Shown in pieces: positions 44,898 to 52,796 of a stretch of 64,000 bases of DNA. Made by a program: the position numbers and the translations under genes. The stretch is from an uncultured Gammaproteobacteria bacterium (GTDB taxonomy: Bacteria > Pseudomonadota > Gammaproteobacteria > HK1): assembly GCA_958295835.1 (NCBI GenBank), contig OY282378.1, positions 4,117,694 through 4,181,693 on the forward strand. The letters are read 5' to 3'. Below the pieces are notes generated by a model that did not search any database, was not told where the DNA came from, and was given only the letters and a program-made list of their open reading frames with translations. Each line of letters begins with the position of its first letter. Position 1 is the first letter of the stretch.

Positions 44898-45575
44898 ATG
44901 ACGACAGGCACAGCCACAGGGCAAGACCACGACACCATCCCCGGCCTCCGGCGTATCCTCATCGAGCGGATCGACGACGCAGCCCTCGAGAGGCGCCTCT
45001 GGCTGCTCGACGCCACCGCCGCATACCGCGGCCTCGCCCGGCCCGACGCCCCCGGCCCGGCGAACGACGCCCAGGCCACCGCATTGCGGCTGCTCGAATC
45101 CCGTCGCCAGGCCGGGCGGAGGCGCCTGCGCACGATCACCGATTTCGACGCGCTGACGCCCGCGGCCGACGCAGCGGAGGCGCTCGTCCGGGACGTCAAT
45201 ATCGAGGATGCGCCCGTGTGGCAGACCGACGCGGGGAACACCATCGCTGACCCCCTGCACACCGTCTCTGCGCCCGCGCCGAGCACCGACCGGTGGACCC
45301 TCACACTCCGCGCCGCCTCGCCGAGCCCGACCGCGGCCTCACTGACCCAGGCGGACCTCGGCGACGTCGTGCTCGACGAGCCCGCCGCGCTCGCGGGATG
45401 GGCGGTGACGAGCGCGCCGCGCCCCGCCCCGCACGCCCACGAGATCGCCGTCACCCTTGCCCAGACCGCGACACCGACCCCGGGGACGCACACCCTCACG
45501 CTGTCGGCCCGCAATGCCCGCGGCCCGCGGCGCCTCACCGTCTCCATCGTCGTGCCGGCGCCGGCCTCGGAGTAG
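44898..45575 (+). CDS. hypothetical prophage protein with Ig-like C-terminal region
   Basis: 225 residues, preceded by AGGAG at good spacing. The N-terminal half is helical and Arg/Glu-rich (PGLRRILIERIDDAALERRL); the C-terminal half alternates Thr/Ala/Pro with beta-strand patterns like an Ig-fold (DRWTLTLRAASP, PGTHTLTLSARNARG). No family recognised. It is the only plus-strand gene in the prophage, convergent with the repressor-like gene, so it is probably a moron or accessory gene rather than part of the head operon. Confidence 0.55.
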   Translation: MTTGTATGQDHDTIPGLRRILIERIDDAALERRLWLLDATAAYRGLARPDAPGPANDAQATALRLLESRRQAGRRRLRTITDFDALTPAADAAEALVRDVNIEDAPVWQTDAGNTIADPLHTVSAPAPSTDRWTLTLRAASPSPTAASLTQADLGDVVLDEPAALAGWAVTSAPRPAPHAHEIAVTLAQTATPTPGTHTLTLSARNARGPRRLTVSIVVPAPASE

Positions 45576-45598
45576 ACGCCCCGCCGGTCAGCCCTTCA

Positions 45599-45622
45599 CC
45601 CCGCCCGCATCCGCGGGCGGGG
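45599..45622. terminator. hairpin between convergent prophage genes
   Basis: CCCCGCCCGC and GCGGGCGGGG with a 4-nt loop: a 10-bp perfect GC stem placed 24 nt after one stop and 9 nt after the convergent stop. No T-run, but the position suits a bidirectional terminator. Confidence 0.5.
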
Positions 45623-45630
45623 ACTTCAAC

Positions 45631-46173
45631 TCAGCGAATTTTCTTCGAGGCCGCGGCAGGCCGGGCGTCATCCTCCACCACCCGCCAGCCGAGCCAGCCG
45701 ACGACCCGCGCGAGACGCCGCTCTCTCTCTCTCAGATCCGGGTGCAGCGTCCAGATGCGCGTCTCCAGGCTCACCCGACCAGCCTCGTTCAGTGCCTCCC
45801 ACTCATCCGCCACCGCCGCCAGGATCTCCGCCAAGCGGCGGTCCGAGACCGTCTCCAGGGCCGTGCCGGAGAGGGGCGCGGGGGCGTCAGGATCTACATG
45901 TGGCGGCCGTAACGTAGATCTGGAGGGCTTCGAGGCCGCGGCCGAGACCGCCTCGCGGCGGCAGATCCGGAGCTCGTAGCCGAGCGCGGTGAGGATGTCG
46001 GCGGCGCGGTCGACGGAGGGTGCCTGCTCTCGCGATGGGTCCATGATGCCGCGGAGAGACCATGCAGGCAGGGATCTGGTGGCCTCTAGTCGCCGCTGAC
46101 CCATCCCCGACTCGGACAGTGCAGTAGCGACGATGCTGCGGATCTGTGCGCTCGGTGTCTGCGCGGCATCCAT
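45631..46173 (-). CDS. phage repressor-like helix-turn-helix protein
   Basis: 180 residues from MDAAQTPSAQIRS; GGAGA lies 6 nt before this ATG and decides the start over an upstream frame. The N-terminal RLEATRSLPAWSLRGIMDPS is a plausible helix-turn-helix, followed by VDRAADILTALGYELRICRR as in Cro/CI-like phage regulators. The C-terminal half (EAVSDRRLAEILA-like, VSLETRIWTLHPDLRERER) is unassigned. It faces a repeat-rich operator region, the position of the c repressor at the Mu left end. Confidence 0.6.
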   Translation of the reverse strand: MDAAQTPSAQIRSIVATALSESGMGQRRLEATRSLPAWSLRGIMDPSREQAPSVDRAADILTALGYELRICRREAVSAAASKPSRSTLRPPHVDPDAPAPLSGTALETVSDRRLAEILAAVADEWEALNEAGRVSLETRIWTLHPDLRERERRLARVVGWLGWRVVEDDARPAAASKKIR

Positions 46174-46187
46174 GACTATCTCCATAT

Positions 46188-46276
46188 GCACCATGATGCA
46201 CACGGATCGATGCATGATGGTGCTTGACGTGGGGTGCACTATCGTGCATCGTGCGCCCCATGATGCACACGGATGC
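46188..46276. promoter_or_regulatory. operator array upstream of the repressor-like gene
   Basis: A 17-bp exact direct repeat CCATGATGCACACGGAT at 46191-46207 and 46258-46274, plus a palindrome TGCACTATCGTGCA (46235-46248) and an inverted half-copy TGCATGATGGTGC (46211-46223). All share the core TGCAC/GTGCA. Such clustering is typical of phage repressor operators and lies directly in front of the repressor-like gene. Confidence 0.6.
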
Positions 46277-46321
46277 ACACATCGCAGCTCTGATCCGACG
46301 GCAGGGTGACGGTCGGAGGCG

Positions 46322-46441
46322 GTGGACCAGCTACGCCGCTACCTGGCGGACGAGCGGCTGGCGCGGCAGTACCCCTCGGTGCGGTTCACGGGCCTGGCGC
46401 TGGTCTTCCGGGGATGGGAGCTCGCGCGCTGCGAGGCGGTG
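46322..46441 (+). pseudogene. C-terminal fragment of a PD-(D/E)XK/AAA-ATPase-type protein
   Basis: About 40 codons: DQLRRYLADERLARQYPSVR then GLALVFRGWELARCEAV. This resembles the end of nuclease domains attached to AAA ATPases (GVEQ..Y..... region followed by a beta strand and W-E-L). No upstream part exists because prophage sequence begins at once before it, and the frame continues into unrelated sequence. It probably marks a gene broken by the prophage or a later deletion. Confidence 0.4.
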
Positions 46442-46449
46442 CCTTCCGC

Positions 46450-47580
46450 TCATTTCCCACGGTCCGATTCCCCGGGCGGCAGACCGGACGTGACGGCTCG
46501 CATCGGGGCCGAGCCGGTCGCATTCGCCGGCGGGCCTTCATCGCCCGTCCCCGGACCGGGGAGGGCCAACCGCTCTTCGTGAACGCCGGAGCCGCCGGCG
46601 AGCGGACGCCGGCCCTGTTCCCGGCTCGTCCCTGCAAGGGGCCGCTGCCCGCTCGCTGCGCCTTGCCGGTGCATCTCCCGCAAATGCTCCTCGACCCGGT
46701 CCGCCAGCGCGTCGAGCCGGAACGGATGCGCGGGCCTCGCCACGCGCGCCACCGGCACCCGCCTCACCATCGCGGTGACGGTGCGGAAGTGCGTGGGCTG
46801 CTGCCCGAGCCCGTGCAGGCGCCGCTTGTGGTACGTGTGCTTGTACAACCACTGGAAAGCGACGGCCCGCGATACCGTCTCGACCTCGAAGTCCTCTCGG
46901 TGATGGGACGTCAGCACGCAGACGGCATGCACCGCCAGCGGCTCGGCCCGGAACCGCTCCACCGGCACCAGATACTTCTCCAGCGCCTCCCGCACCTTCC
47001 CCCGCGCCCGCTTCCGCCAACCCAACTCGTCCAGCGCGTCCGCCCACAGGCGCATGTGGGGAAAGGCGGACAGCACCACCGGATGACCGCCCGCGTCCAG
47101 CACCACCCCTGCCACGTCGTCGGCCAGCATCGGGTAGCCGCGCTCGACGAGCGCCGCGAGCAGCGACGACTTGCCGCTGCCCGAACGGCCCGCAAACAGC
47201 ACCGCCCCCGAATCCGTCTCGATGGCGCTGGCATGAAAGGTGGTCACGCCCCGCTGCTGCAACAGTGCGGAGAACATCGAGCCGGTGAGAAAGACGCCCG
47301 CGTCGTGGTCGCTGTCGCCGTGCGGCTCGACGAGGATGTCGCGGCCGTCCGTCACCAGGTATCGGGCGACGCCGGGCACGTCCATCAGGAAGGCGCCGGG
47401 GGCGGTCTCCCACAGGCCGCGTTTGTCGGCGGGGGTGGGGAGCGCCTCCGCCGTCGCGCCGATGCGAACCGTCACCTCCGGCTCGCGGGCCGGAGGCACG
47501 GGAACGGGGACGAACGGCAAGGCGATGGCCGAGCGCACCCACAGCCCGTATGCCCGGTAATCGCGCAGCGGGCGGCTCAC
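46450..47580 (-). CDS. HPr-kinase-like serine kinase of a RiPP-type cluster
   Basis: 376 residues, GTG start overlapping the sulfotransferase stop (GTGA). The P-loop GRSGSGKSSLLAALVERGY is preceded by TTFHASAIETDSGAVLFA and followed by MLADDVAGVVLD, the HPr kinase/phosphorylase fold. It lacks the N-terminal HprK domain and PTS neighbours. Relatives in lasso-peptide clusters (the paeninodin type) phosphorylate the C-terminal Ser of the precursor; both precursor candidates here end in Ser. The last 90 residues are low-complexity and overlap nothing else. The substrate is an inference. Confidence 0.75.
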   Translation of the reverse strand: MSRPLRDYRAYGLWVRSAIALPFVPVPVPPAREPEVTVRIGATAEALPTPADKRGLWETAPGAFLMDVPGVARYLVTDGRDILVEPHGDSDHDAGVFLTGSMFSALLQQRGVTTFHASAIETDSGAVLFAGRSGSGKSSLLAALVERGYPMLADDVAGVVLDAGGHPVVLSAFPHMRLWADALDELGWRKRARGKVREALEKYLVPVERFRAEPLAVHAVCVLTSHHREDFEVETVSRAVAFQWLYKHTYHKRRLHGLGQQPTHFRTVTAMVRRVPVARVARPAHPFRLDALADRVEEHLREMHRQGAASGQRPLAGTSREQGRRPLAGGSGVHEERLALPGPGTGDEGPPANATGSAPMRAVTSGLPPGESDRGK

Positions 47581-48665
47581 GCGGAATTCACCGTCCCGCC
47601 TGCCAGGGCTCTTTTCGAATGTTCCGGTGCAAGACAGTCCGGCGCCGCGTGCAGCAGGGCCCCATGGGCCGGCTCCACTTGGCCGTCGGGGGGTGGAACG
47701 AGAGCGTCGCCCGCGAGGAACGCCTCGGCTTCGCGCAGGTAGCCGAGCCGCGCCATCACCGGCCGGTGCGCGTCCACCAGCGCTTGCACCTGCCGGGGGG
47801 CCAGCACGGTCCGCCACGACCCCGCCACCCCGGCGCGGAAGAACGACGGCGCCGTCGGCTGCTTCTCCGAGAATCCGGAGCTTTCCTCCTGGGCCCGCAG
47901 GCGGGAGAAGGCGGCCTGGCCGACGGCCCGCGCGAGGCGCGCGGATGCGCTCGGCCGCCCGGGTCCTTCAGGGTGCGTCCCGTCCCGGTCGAGGCCGGCG
48001 AAGCGCACGATCGCGCCGAACCCGGCCATCGGGTCCGCCAGCAGGTCCTCGTAGCGCGCGACGTGTACCGGCAGCTCCTCCTGGTCCAGCCAGCTCGCCA
48101 CGTGGCCGCTCCACGTCGTGAGCGGTTGCGGCAACTGGGTGTGAATGCCGCCGGCCACCTCCCCTTCGGCCGCCGCCGGCTCGTTCATCCATCGCATCGT
48201 GTCGTCGATGGACTTCTGCCGATGGTGCGCGTAGGACACCGCCACGTCCAGGGGGTTGCGCACCAGATACACCACTGCGCTCGTCGCGACCTTCGGGAAC
48301 AGCGCCGCGCCGTCCCCGACGTGGAGGTAGGCGTCATGGACCTTGACGAAGGCCGGCGCGCGCTCGCGGGACGGAGCCCCCGTCGATTGCGTCGGGCGCC
48401 TGTACCCCCCGGCCGGGAGCTCGGCCAGCTCCCGGGCCAGCAACTCGTGGAACAGCGGCCGGTGGCGCAAGATTTCCTCCGGGGCCAGATCCGAGGAATC
48501 CAGCCCGACGATCCCGCTGAACGTCTCGCGGCCGATGGCCACCGGCCGGCCGACCAGGGCGTTGATCGAGGCCGGCTCGCCGTCGTCCCGCAGGTAGTTG
48601 GTCAGCACCGCCCGCAGCCAGGTGTTGCCGGACTTCGGATAGGAGGCGAGCCAGACGATGGACAC
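47577..48665 (-). CDS. sulfotransferase 1
   Basis: 362 residues. PAPS-binding 5'-phosphosulfate loop ASYPKSGNTWLR (Lys11) and 3'-phosphate motif VYLVRNPLDVAVSYAHH are intact, so it is likely an active cytosolic sulfotransferase. It lies 18 nt after the hydroxylase gene and overlaps the kinase start. In this context it may sulfate a RiPP residue (for example Tyr) or its sugar; a cell-surface glycan substrate is the alternative. Confidence 0.82.
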   Translation of the reverse strand: MSIVWLASYPKSGNTWLRAVLTNYLRDDGEPASINALVGRPVAIGRETFSGIVGLDSSDLAPEEILRHRPLFHELLARELAELPAGGYRRPTQSTGAPSRERAPAFVKVHDAYLHVGDGAALFPKVATSAVVYLVRNPLDVAVSYAHHRQKSIDDTMRWMNEPAAAEGEVAGGIHTQLPQPLTTWSGHVASWLDQEELPVHVARYEDLLADPMAGFGAIVRFAGLDRDGTHPEGPGRPSASARLARAVGQAAFSRLRAQEESSGFSEKQPTAPSFFRAGVAGSWRTVLAPRQVQALVDAHRPVMARLGYLREAEAFLAGDALVPPPDGQVEPAHGALLHAAPDCLAPEHSKRALAGGTVNSA

Positions 48666-48683
48666 CGCGGGCGCTCCCCGGCT

Positions 48684-49325
48684 TCAGCGGCCGGCGCCCG
48701 CAGCGGATCCCGGGCCTCCCCGGTGGCCGGCGCCCTCGAACACCTCGAAGACGAAGTGGATCCGATCCTCCTCGCCGCCGTTGAACGCACTGTGCGGCAC
48801 GAGGTTGTTGACCTCGAAGGCGTAGCCGGTCTCCAGATGGAAGTCGGCGCCGTCCACCGTCAGCGTCGCCCGCGGATTGGTCTGCAACGGCACGTGGATG
48901 CGATGCGTCAACGGGTGCGAGCCCTCGCCGTCCACGTGCCGGTCGATCCCGTGCCCGGCCGCGAGCCTCGCCAGCATCGCCTTGGGGTAGACCGGCTCGG
49001 CGCAGCCGCAGGGCGCCGCGGCCTGCGCCATCACCGGCAGCAGCAGCCGCTGCCAGACCGTCCATATCGGCTGCAAGTAGTAACTCAGCGGCGTCCGGTT
49101 GCCTTCGATGAACCGGAACACGATGTGGCGGGTGTGGGTGAAGCAGAAGTAGTCGTTCTCCTTGGCGGCGTCTTCCTGCCGCCACACCTTCTCCGACAGC
49201 CGCCCGACCTGCGCCCGCAGCGCCTCGACGTCCACCGGACCGAGACAGCGCACCAGGGCCGGCTTCTCGACCCGCGGCAGCGCCGGAGCGGTCCCGGAGG
49301 TGATTGACTTCGACGCTACCGACAC
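48684..49325 (-). CDS. aspartyl/asparaginyl beta-hydroxylase family oxygenase
   Basis: 213 residues. The 2-oxoglutarate/Fe(II) core reads GIDRHVDGEGSHPLTHRIHV, then AFEVNNLVPHSAFN, giving two His ligands and the 2OG-binding Arg (HRIHVPL) of PF05118. It would hydroxylate the beta carbon of Asp or Asn in a peptide. Its first residues, (M)SVASKSI, are apparently derived from the adjacent IS3 OrfA remnant, so the native start may be slightly downstream. Confidence 0.8.
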   Translation of the reverse strand: MSVASKSITSGTAPALPRVEKPALVRCLGPVDVEALRAQVGRLSEKVWRQEDAAKENDYFCFTHTRHIVFRFIEGNRTPLSYYLQPIWTVWQRLLLPVMAQAAAPCGCAEPVYPKAMLARLAAGHGIDRHVDGEGSHPLTHRIHVPLQTNPRATLTVDGADFHLETGYAFEVNNLVPHSAFNGGEEDRIHFVFEVFEGAGHRGGPGSAAGAGR

Positions 49326-49482
49326 GATCGCCTACCACTGCGAGTCATGGTCACTCTGATGGTCCGGAACCAGCCGCACCGCCCGAGCCCGCACCTCCGG
49401 GGAGTATCTCGCAGATGATTTCATGTGCTCCTGCCTCCCTTTGACTCAACGAGTGTAGCCTCCGGTCACCCGGGGCGGTTTA
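49300..49482 (-). mobile_element. IS3-family (IS51-like) 5'-end remnant
   Basis: On the minus strand it begins TAAACCGCCCCGGGTGACCG (terminal inverted repeat) and, after GGGAGGCAGGAG, encodes MKSSARYSPEVRARAVRLV...SQW, the N terminus of IS3 OrfA, ending at a TAG (49332-49334). Beyond the stop the same frame still resembles OrfA (AIVSVASK). Compare the copy at 54910-55077: the leader and first 30 codons match closely, so both come from the same element family. Only about 180 nt survive. Confidence 0.75.
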
Positions 49483-49673
49483 CCGCGCACTCGTCCCGGG
49501 TGACCGGAGCAGCTCGGCGTCCCAGACCGAAGGTGTTTCGTGCCCACCTTCCGCTGTGCGGACCGTGAGTACCCGCGCTCGACGAGCGCTGCGAGCAGCG
49601 TCGACTTGCCGCTGCCCGATCGACCCGCGAACAGTACCGCGCCGGCTTCGGTCTCGGCGTCGCCGCGGTTCAT
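49446..49673 (-). pseudogene. fragment of a second HPr-kinase-like gene
   Basis: The frame starts with ATGA overlap to the glycosyltransferase and reads EAGAVLFAGRSGSGKSTLLA then ALVERGY, almost identical to the P-loop region of the complete kinase at 46450-47580, then diverges after residue 35 next to the IS remnant. The rest of the kinase, on both sides of the P-loop, is missing. A duplicated or second-cluster kinase destroyed by insertion or deletion is the simplest reading. Confidence 0.65.
49460..49509. repeat. 15-bp perfect inverted repeat at the IS remnant edge
   Basis: CTCCGGTCACCCGGG (49460-49474) and CCCGGGTGACCGGAG (49495-49509), 20-nt loop. The left arm is part of the IS remnant's terminal repeat, so the right arm may be the end of a second abutting copy. 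It could also act as a terminator between the two halves of the biosynthetic cluster. Confidence 0.6.
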
Positions 49674-50635
49674 CCCGCGCCTCTTCCGATCCAACCCTTG
49701 TGCCGGTTTCGCAGGTGCGCGTCCGCTATGCAGTCCAGGTAGGCGCCGTACCAGAGCTTGAAGTGGGGCGCCAGCTTGTACCCGGAGCACCCGTCCACCT
49801 TGTCGAGCATGGCGTCCAGCATCCAGGGCTTGATGGGCGCCTTGAAGTGCAGCACCTTGGCGTCGCCCACGTCCAGGCCCTCTCGTGCCCGGATCTGCGC
49901 CGCATGGGGAATCAGGAAGTTGTAGGTCGAGCTGATCATCGTCTGTCGCCCGGCGAAGTACCGGTTCAGAAGGGGCTGGTCGCCGATCCGGCATCTGACG
50001 TCCCGCAAGCTCTCCGGCGACACCCCGGCCAGGAGGTCCGAGTACACGGACCCTCCCGTGAGGCCTCCATCGACGAGCAGGAAGCCGCTGTTGAAAGCGC
50101 TCTCCACCACCGTACGCTTGCCTGGCGGAGGATCGCCTCCCTGGCGCCCTTGATCGAGCGGCCCCGAACAATCCGGCGTCCTGATCGGCAGGAAAGTGGC
50201 GGCGTCCAGCCGCCGGCCGAACAGCGATGCCCGCTCGGCGCAGCAAAGCAGCGCCGCGGTCGAGTCGAACAGCTCCCCGATCGGTGCGCGGAACAGGAGG
50301 TCGCTGTCGCACACCAGCACCTTGCGGTAGCCGGCAAGCCGGAACGCGTCGAGCATGTAGAACTGCGCCGGGGTGATCCGACGATGCGGAAGTGCGGCGG
50401 CGAGACGTACCGCCCGGTCCCGCAGCTCGGGCGCGACCGATGCGAATCGCACGCCGTCGAACGCCGTAGCGAGCATTTCGCGCTTCGCCTCGGTCAGTCC
50501 GTCGTGGATGACGACGACGTCGCCGTTGAAGCGGGGGTGGTGCTTCAGGAAGGTGCCGACCGTCACCAGGGTGCCGGACACGAAGCGCTCCGTGGTCGCC
50601 GTGACCAGGCAGATCTTCCTGTGGCGTGACGTCAT
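49670..50635 (-). CDS. GT8-type glycosyltransferase 1
   Basis: 321 residues from MTSRHRKICLV (ATGA overlap with the sulfotransferase stop). GT-A fold: N-terminal VTATTERFVSGTLVTVGTFL, metal-binding DxD in KVLVCDSDLLFRAP, and the GT8 C-terminal motif HFKAPIKPWM. It transfers a nucleotide-sugar residue with retention. Paralogue of GT8-2 (51859-52779) with the same layout. The acceptor is unknown; in this cluster a (phospho)Ser of the precursor is an attractive possibility. Confidence 0.82.
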   Translation of the reverse strand: MTSRHRKICLVTATTERFVSGTLVTVGTFLKHHPRFNGDVVVIHDGLTEAKREMLATAFDGVRFASVAPELRDRAVRLAAALPHRRITPAQFYMLDAFRLAGYRKVLVCDSDLLFRAPIGELFDSTAALLCCAERASLFGRRLDAATFLPIRTPDCSGPLDQGRQGGDPPPGKRTVVESAFNSGFLLVDGGLTGGSVYSDLLAGVSPESLRDVRCRIGDQPLLNRYFAGRQTMISSTYNFLIPHAAQIRAREGLDVGDAKVLHFKAPIKPWMLDAMLDKVDGCSGYKLAPHFKLWYGAYLDCIADAHLRNRHKGWIGRGAG

Positions 50636-51510
50636 CCGCTCGCGTCCATGAGGTCGTAGCCGAAGTAGTCGAGCGTGTCCCGATGCGCCCGGAACACGCG
50701 GTTGAGCGTGGCGATCTGCTCCGCGTCCAGGCGTGCGATCTGCCGCGCGTTCATGTCGGTGAGCATTTCGTAGTATCGATGCTTCGCCGGCAGGCGTTGG
50801 CGCAGATTCAGGTCGCCGATCGCCGGAACCAGCGTGTGGATCTCCCGCGCCACCCGTTCGGGCGCGGCGCACATGGCCTCGTAGGTGAAGAACGCGCCGC
50901 GGTTCCCGTGCGTCTCGAGGTTGCGGCGCTGCCATTCCAGACAGTTGACGACGTGGGTCGCGGCCGCCACCAGCGGATTCACGCCCTCGCCCGCCCGGGG
51001 TGCGATTGGAAGCGGCCTGGGAGCGAAGCTCCGGCAGATGCCCTCGCAGACCGCATAGGGATTGCGCACCATGAACAGGAACTTCGGGTTGCGGAAGTGC
51101 CGGACCAACTGGTCCACGATGAGCAGGTGCGACGGCGACTTGGTGTAGAACACCGACGCCCCGGAGTCGCGGGCGAAAGCCAGGAAGTACCAGGCCTTGC
51201 GTATGCGCGGCCAATCGTAGTGGCGAGGGTCGGTGAAGACGTCGATCCACTGTTGCCTGTACGCCCAGAACAAGCCGGTTCTGGGGAAACCGGCGACGGA
51301 GGACTCCTTGCCGGAGGCCGGCCCGCGGAAGCCCAGCACGCCCTGCCCTTCCTTCGGGAGGTTCCAGGTTGCCCGGGAGGTGGCCAGGGCCTGCATCAGG
51401 AAGGTGGAGCCGCTGTTGTTCGGACAGATGCCGAACAGGTGCGTGTCGACGAGGCCCTCCAGGTCGTGGTCGACGCCGTATACGAAGCGCTCGACCCCTG
51501 CCGCGCGCAT
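50632..51510 (-). CDS. sulfotransferase 2, atypical PAPS loop
   Basis: 292 residues from MRAAGVERFVYGV. FGICPNNSGSTFLMQALATS occupies the place of the 5'-phosphosulfate loop but has Asn where the catalytic Lys of P-K-S-G usually stands; the 3'-phosphate motif FLFMVRNPYAVCEGICRSF is present. It is probably a divergent sulfotransferase family rather than an inactive copy. It lies 23 nt downstream of precursor candidate P1 and overlaps GT8-1. No clear ribosome-binding site precedes the ATG, so the start is less certain. Confidence 0.72.
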   Translation of the reverse strand: MRAAGVERFVYGVDHDLEGLVDTHLFGICPNNSGSTFLMQALATSRATWNLPKEGQGVLGFRGPASGKESSVAGFPRTGLFWAYRQQWIDVFTDPRHYDWPRIRKAWYFLAFARDSGASVFYTKSPSHLLIVDQLVRHFRNPKFLFMVRNPYAVCEGICRSFAPRPLPIAPRAGEGVNPLVAAATHVVNCLEWQRRNLETHGNRGAFFTYEAMCAAPERVAREIHTLVPAIGDLNLRQRLPAKHRYYEMLTDMNARQIARLDAEQIATLNRVFRAHRDTLDYFGYDLMDASG

Positions 51511-51533
51511 GGAAGGAGATCGCGGGCGGCGTA

Positions 51534-51710
51534 TCAGGACAGGTTTCTGTACTGATCGCCTCCTTCTTGAGATTGTGCCTTGGGTATCCCGCTCTGAGCC
51601 ATCCTCGGGCCGCCCATGATGGTGATGGTCGGCTTGGCCCAAGGCCGCTTGGGCGCCGGCGTCACCGCCGCTTCCGGCTCGTGCGGGGGGATGATCGTTT
51701 CATTGCTCAT
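51534..51710 (-). CDS. RiPP precursor candidate P1 (lasso-like)
   Basis: 58 residues. The acidic, Pro-rich N terminus is followed by a lasso-type leader motif KRPWAKPTITIMGG (aromatic-x-x-P-x-I/L...M/G). A plausible core is GIPKAQSQEGGDQYRNLS: Gly1 and Glu9 could form a nine-residue macrolactam, and the C-terminal Ser18 suits the neighbouring HPr-like kinase. Tyr14 could be sulfated and Asp12 or Asn16 hydroxylated. It sits between the cyclase/GT8 genes and a sulfotransferase on the same strand. The usual Thr at -2 of lasso leaders is absent (Gln). The cleavage site is an inference. Confidence 0.6.
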   Translation of the reverse strand: MSNETIIPPHEPEAAVTPAPKRPWAKPTITIMGGPRMAQSGIPKAQSQEGGDQYRNLS

Positions 51711-51858
51711 GTTCTCGCTCTCGCGGGGAATGGGAAATCGGACTGTCGCCTGCCGCCAGCTTCGAGACGACAATTATGACGACGACGGCGATGATTTCAA
51801 GACTGACGAGCAGCCGGTTCCCGCCGGCCGGACACGGCGCCCGGCGGGGTTCACAAGT

Positions 51859-52779
51859 TCACAAGGGACCCCGGCCATCTCCGGCATGTCGGTTCCCGAT
51901 CCCTTTGTGGCGCCGCCACGCGCTGCGGACATGGCCTCTCGCGAGGCAGCGCACATAGGCGTCGTACCAGAGCTTGAAGGCCGGCTGCGGCTCGCGTGCG
52001 GGATCTCCTTGCAGCCAGTGGAGCATGGCGTCCGTCATCCAGGGTTTGATGCGGAGATTGAAATGCAGGACCTTGGCGCTCTCGGCGTCGAGGCCCTCCC
52101 GCGCGCGGATGGCCCCGGCCGAGCCGAGCAGGTAGTTGTACGTCGAGCTGACGAGCGTCTGGCGACCGGCGAAGTACCGGTTCAGGAGGAGCTGGTCGGT
52201 GTGCGGACTGCCGGTGTCGAGCCAGGTTTCCGGCGACAGCATGGCCAGCAGGTCCGCGTAGCAGTGCCCTCCTCGAAGCTGCCCGTCGATGATCAGGAAG
52301 CCGCCGTTGAAGGTCTCCACGAGGGCCGGCGCCCCCTCCCGCGAGCCGCCGATGCCTTCTCCGGCGCGGAGGGACACCCGGTCGCGGCAGCAAAGCAGGA
52401 CCTCCTCGGAGTCGAACAGCTCGCCGACCGGCGCCCGGAACAGCAGGTCGCTGTCGCAGTACAGCATCTTGCGGTATCCACCGAGGCGGAACGCTTCCAG
52501 GAAGTAGAAATTCGGCAACCGGTTGCGGAACACGGGAAGCGCGGCCAAACGCTCCAGCCGCTCCCGAAGCTCGTCGGAGACCGGCTCGAACCGCACGCGG
52601 CCGAACGACTCCGCGAGCGCGCGGCGGAGCGCTTCCGGCAAACCGTCGTGGACGATGACGATGTCGCCGCCGAACCGGGGATGGTGTTCCAGGAAGGTGT
52701 CGAGCATCACGAGCGTGCCCGGAACGAAGCGCTCCGTGGTCACCGTGAACAGGCAGGCTTCCGGATCACGCGCCGGCAT
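51859..52779 (-). CDS. GT8-type glycosyltransferase 2
   Basis: 306 residues from MPARDPEACLFTV. Same fold as GT8-1: FTVTTERFVPGTLVMLDTFL, MLYCDSDLLFRAP with DxD, VLHFNLRIKPWM. It starts 17 nt after the cyclase gene. The two paralogues probably add successive sugars or act on different precursors. Confidence 0.82.
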   Translation of the reverse strand: MPARDPEACLFTVTTERFVPGTLVMLDTFLEHHPRFGGDIVIVHDGLPEALRRALAESFGRVRFEPVSDELRERLERLAALPVFRNRLPNFYFLEAFRLGGYRKMLYCDSDLLFRAPVGELFDSEEVLLCCRDRVSLRAGEGIGGSREGAPALVETFNGGFLIIDGQLRGGHCYADLLAMLSPETWLDTGSPHTDQLLLNRYFAGRQTLVSSTYNYLLGSAGAIRAREGLDAESAKVLHFNLRIKPWMTDAMLHWLQGDPAREPQPAFKLWYDAYVRCLARGHVRSAWRRHKGIGNRHAGDGRGPL

Positions 52780-52796
52780 GGGCCTTCCCCGCCCGC

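Noticed and set aside
47550..49307. 585-codon plus-strand frame over the sulfotransferase and hydroxylase
   Set aside because: Antisense shadow; no family features.
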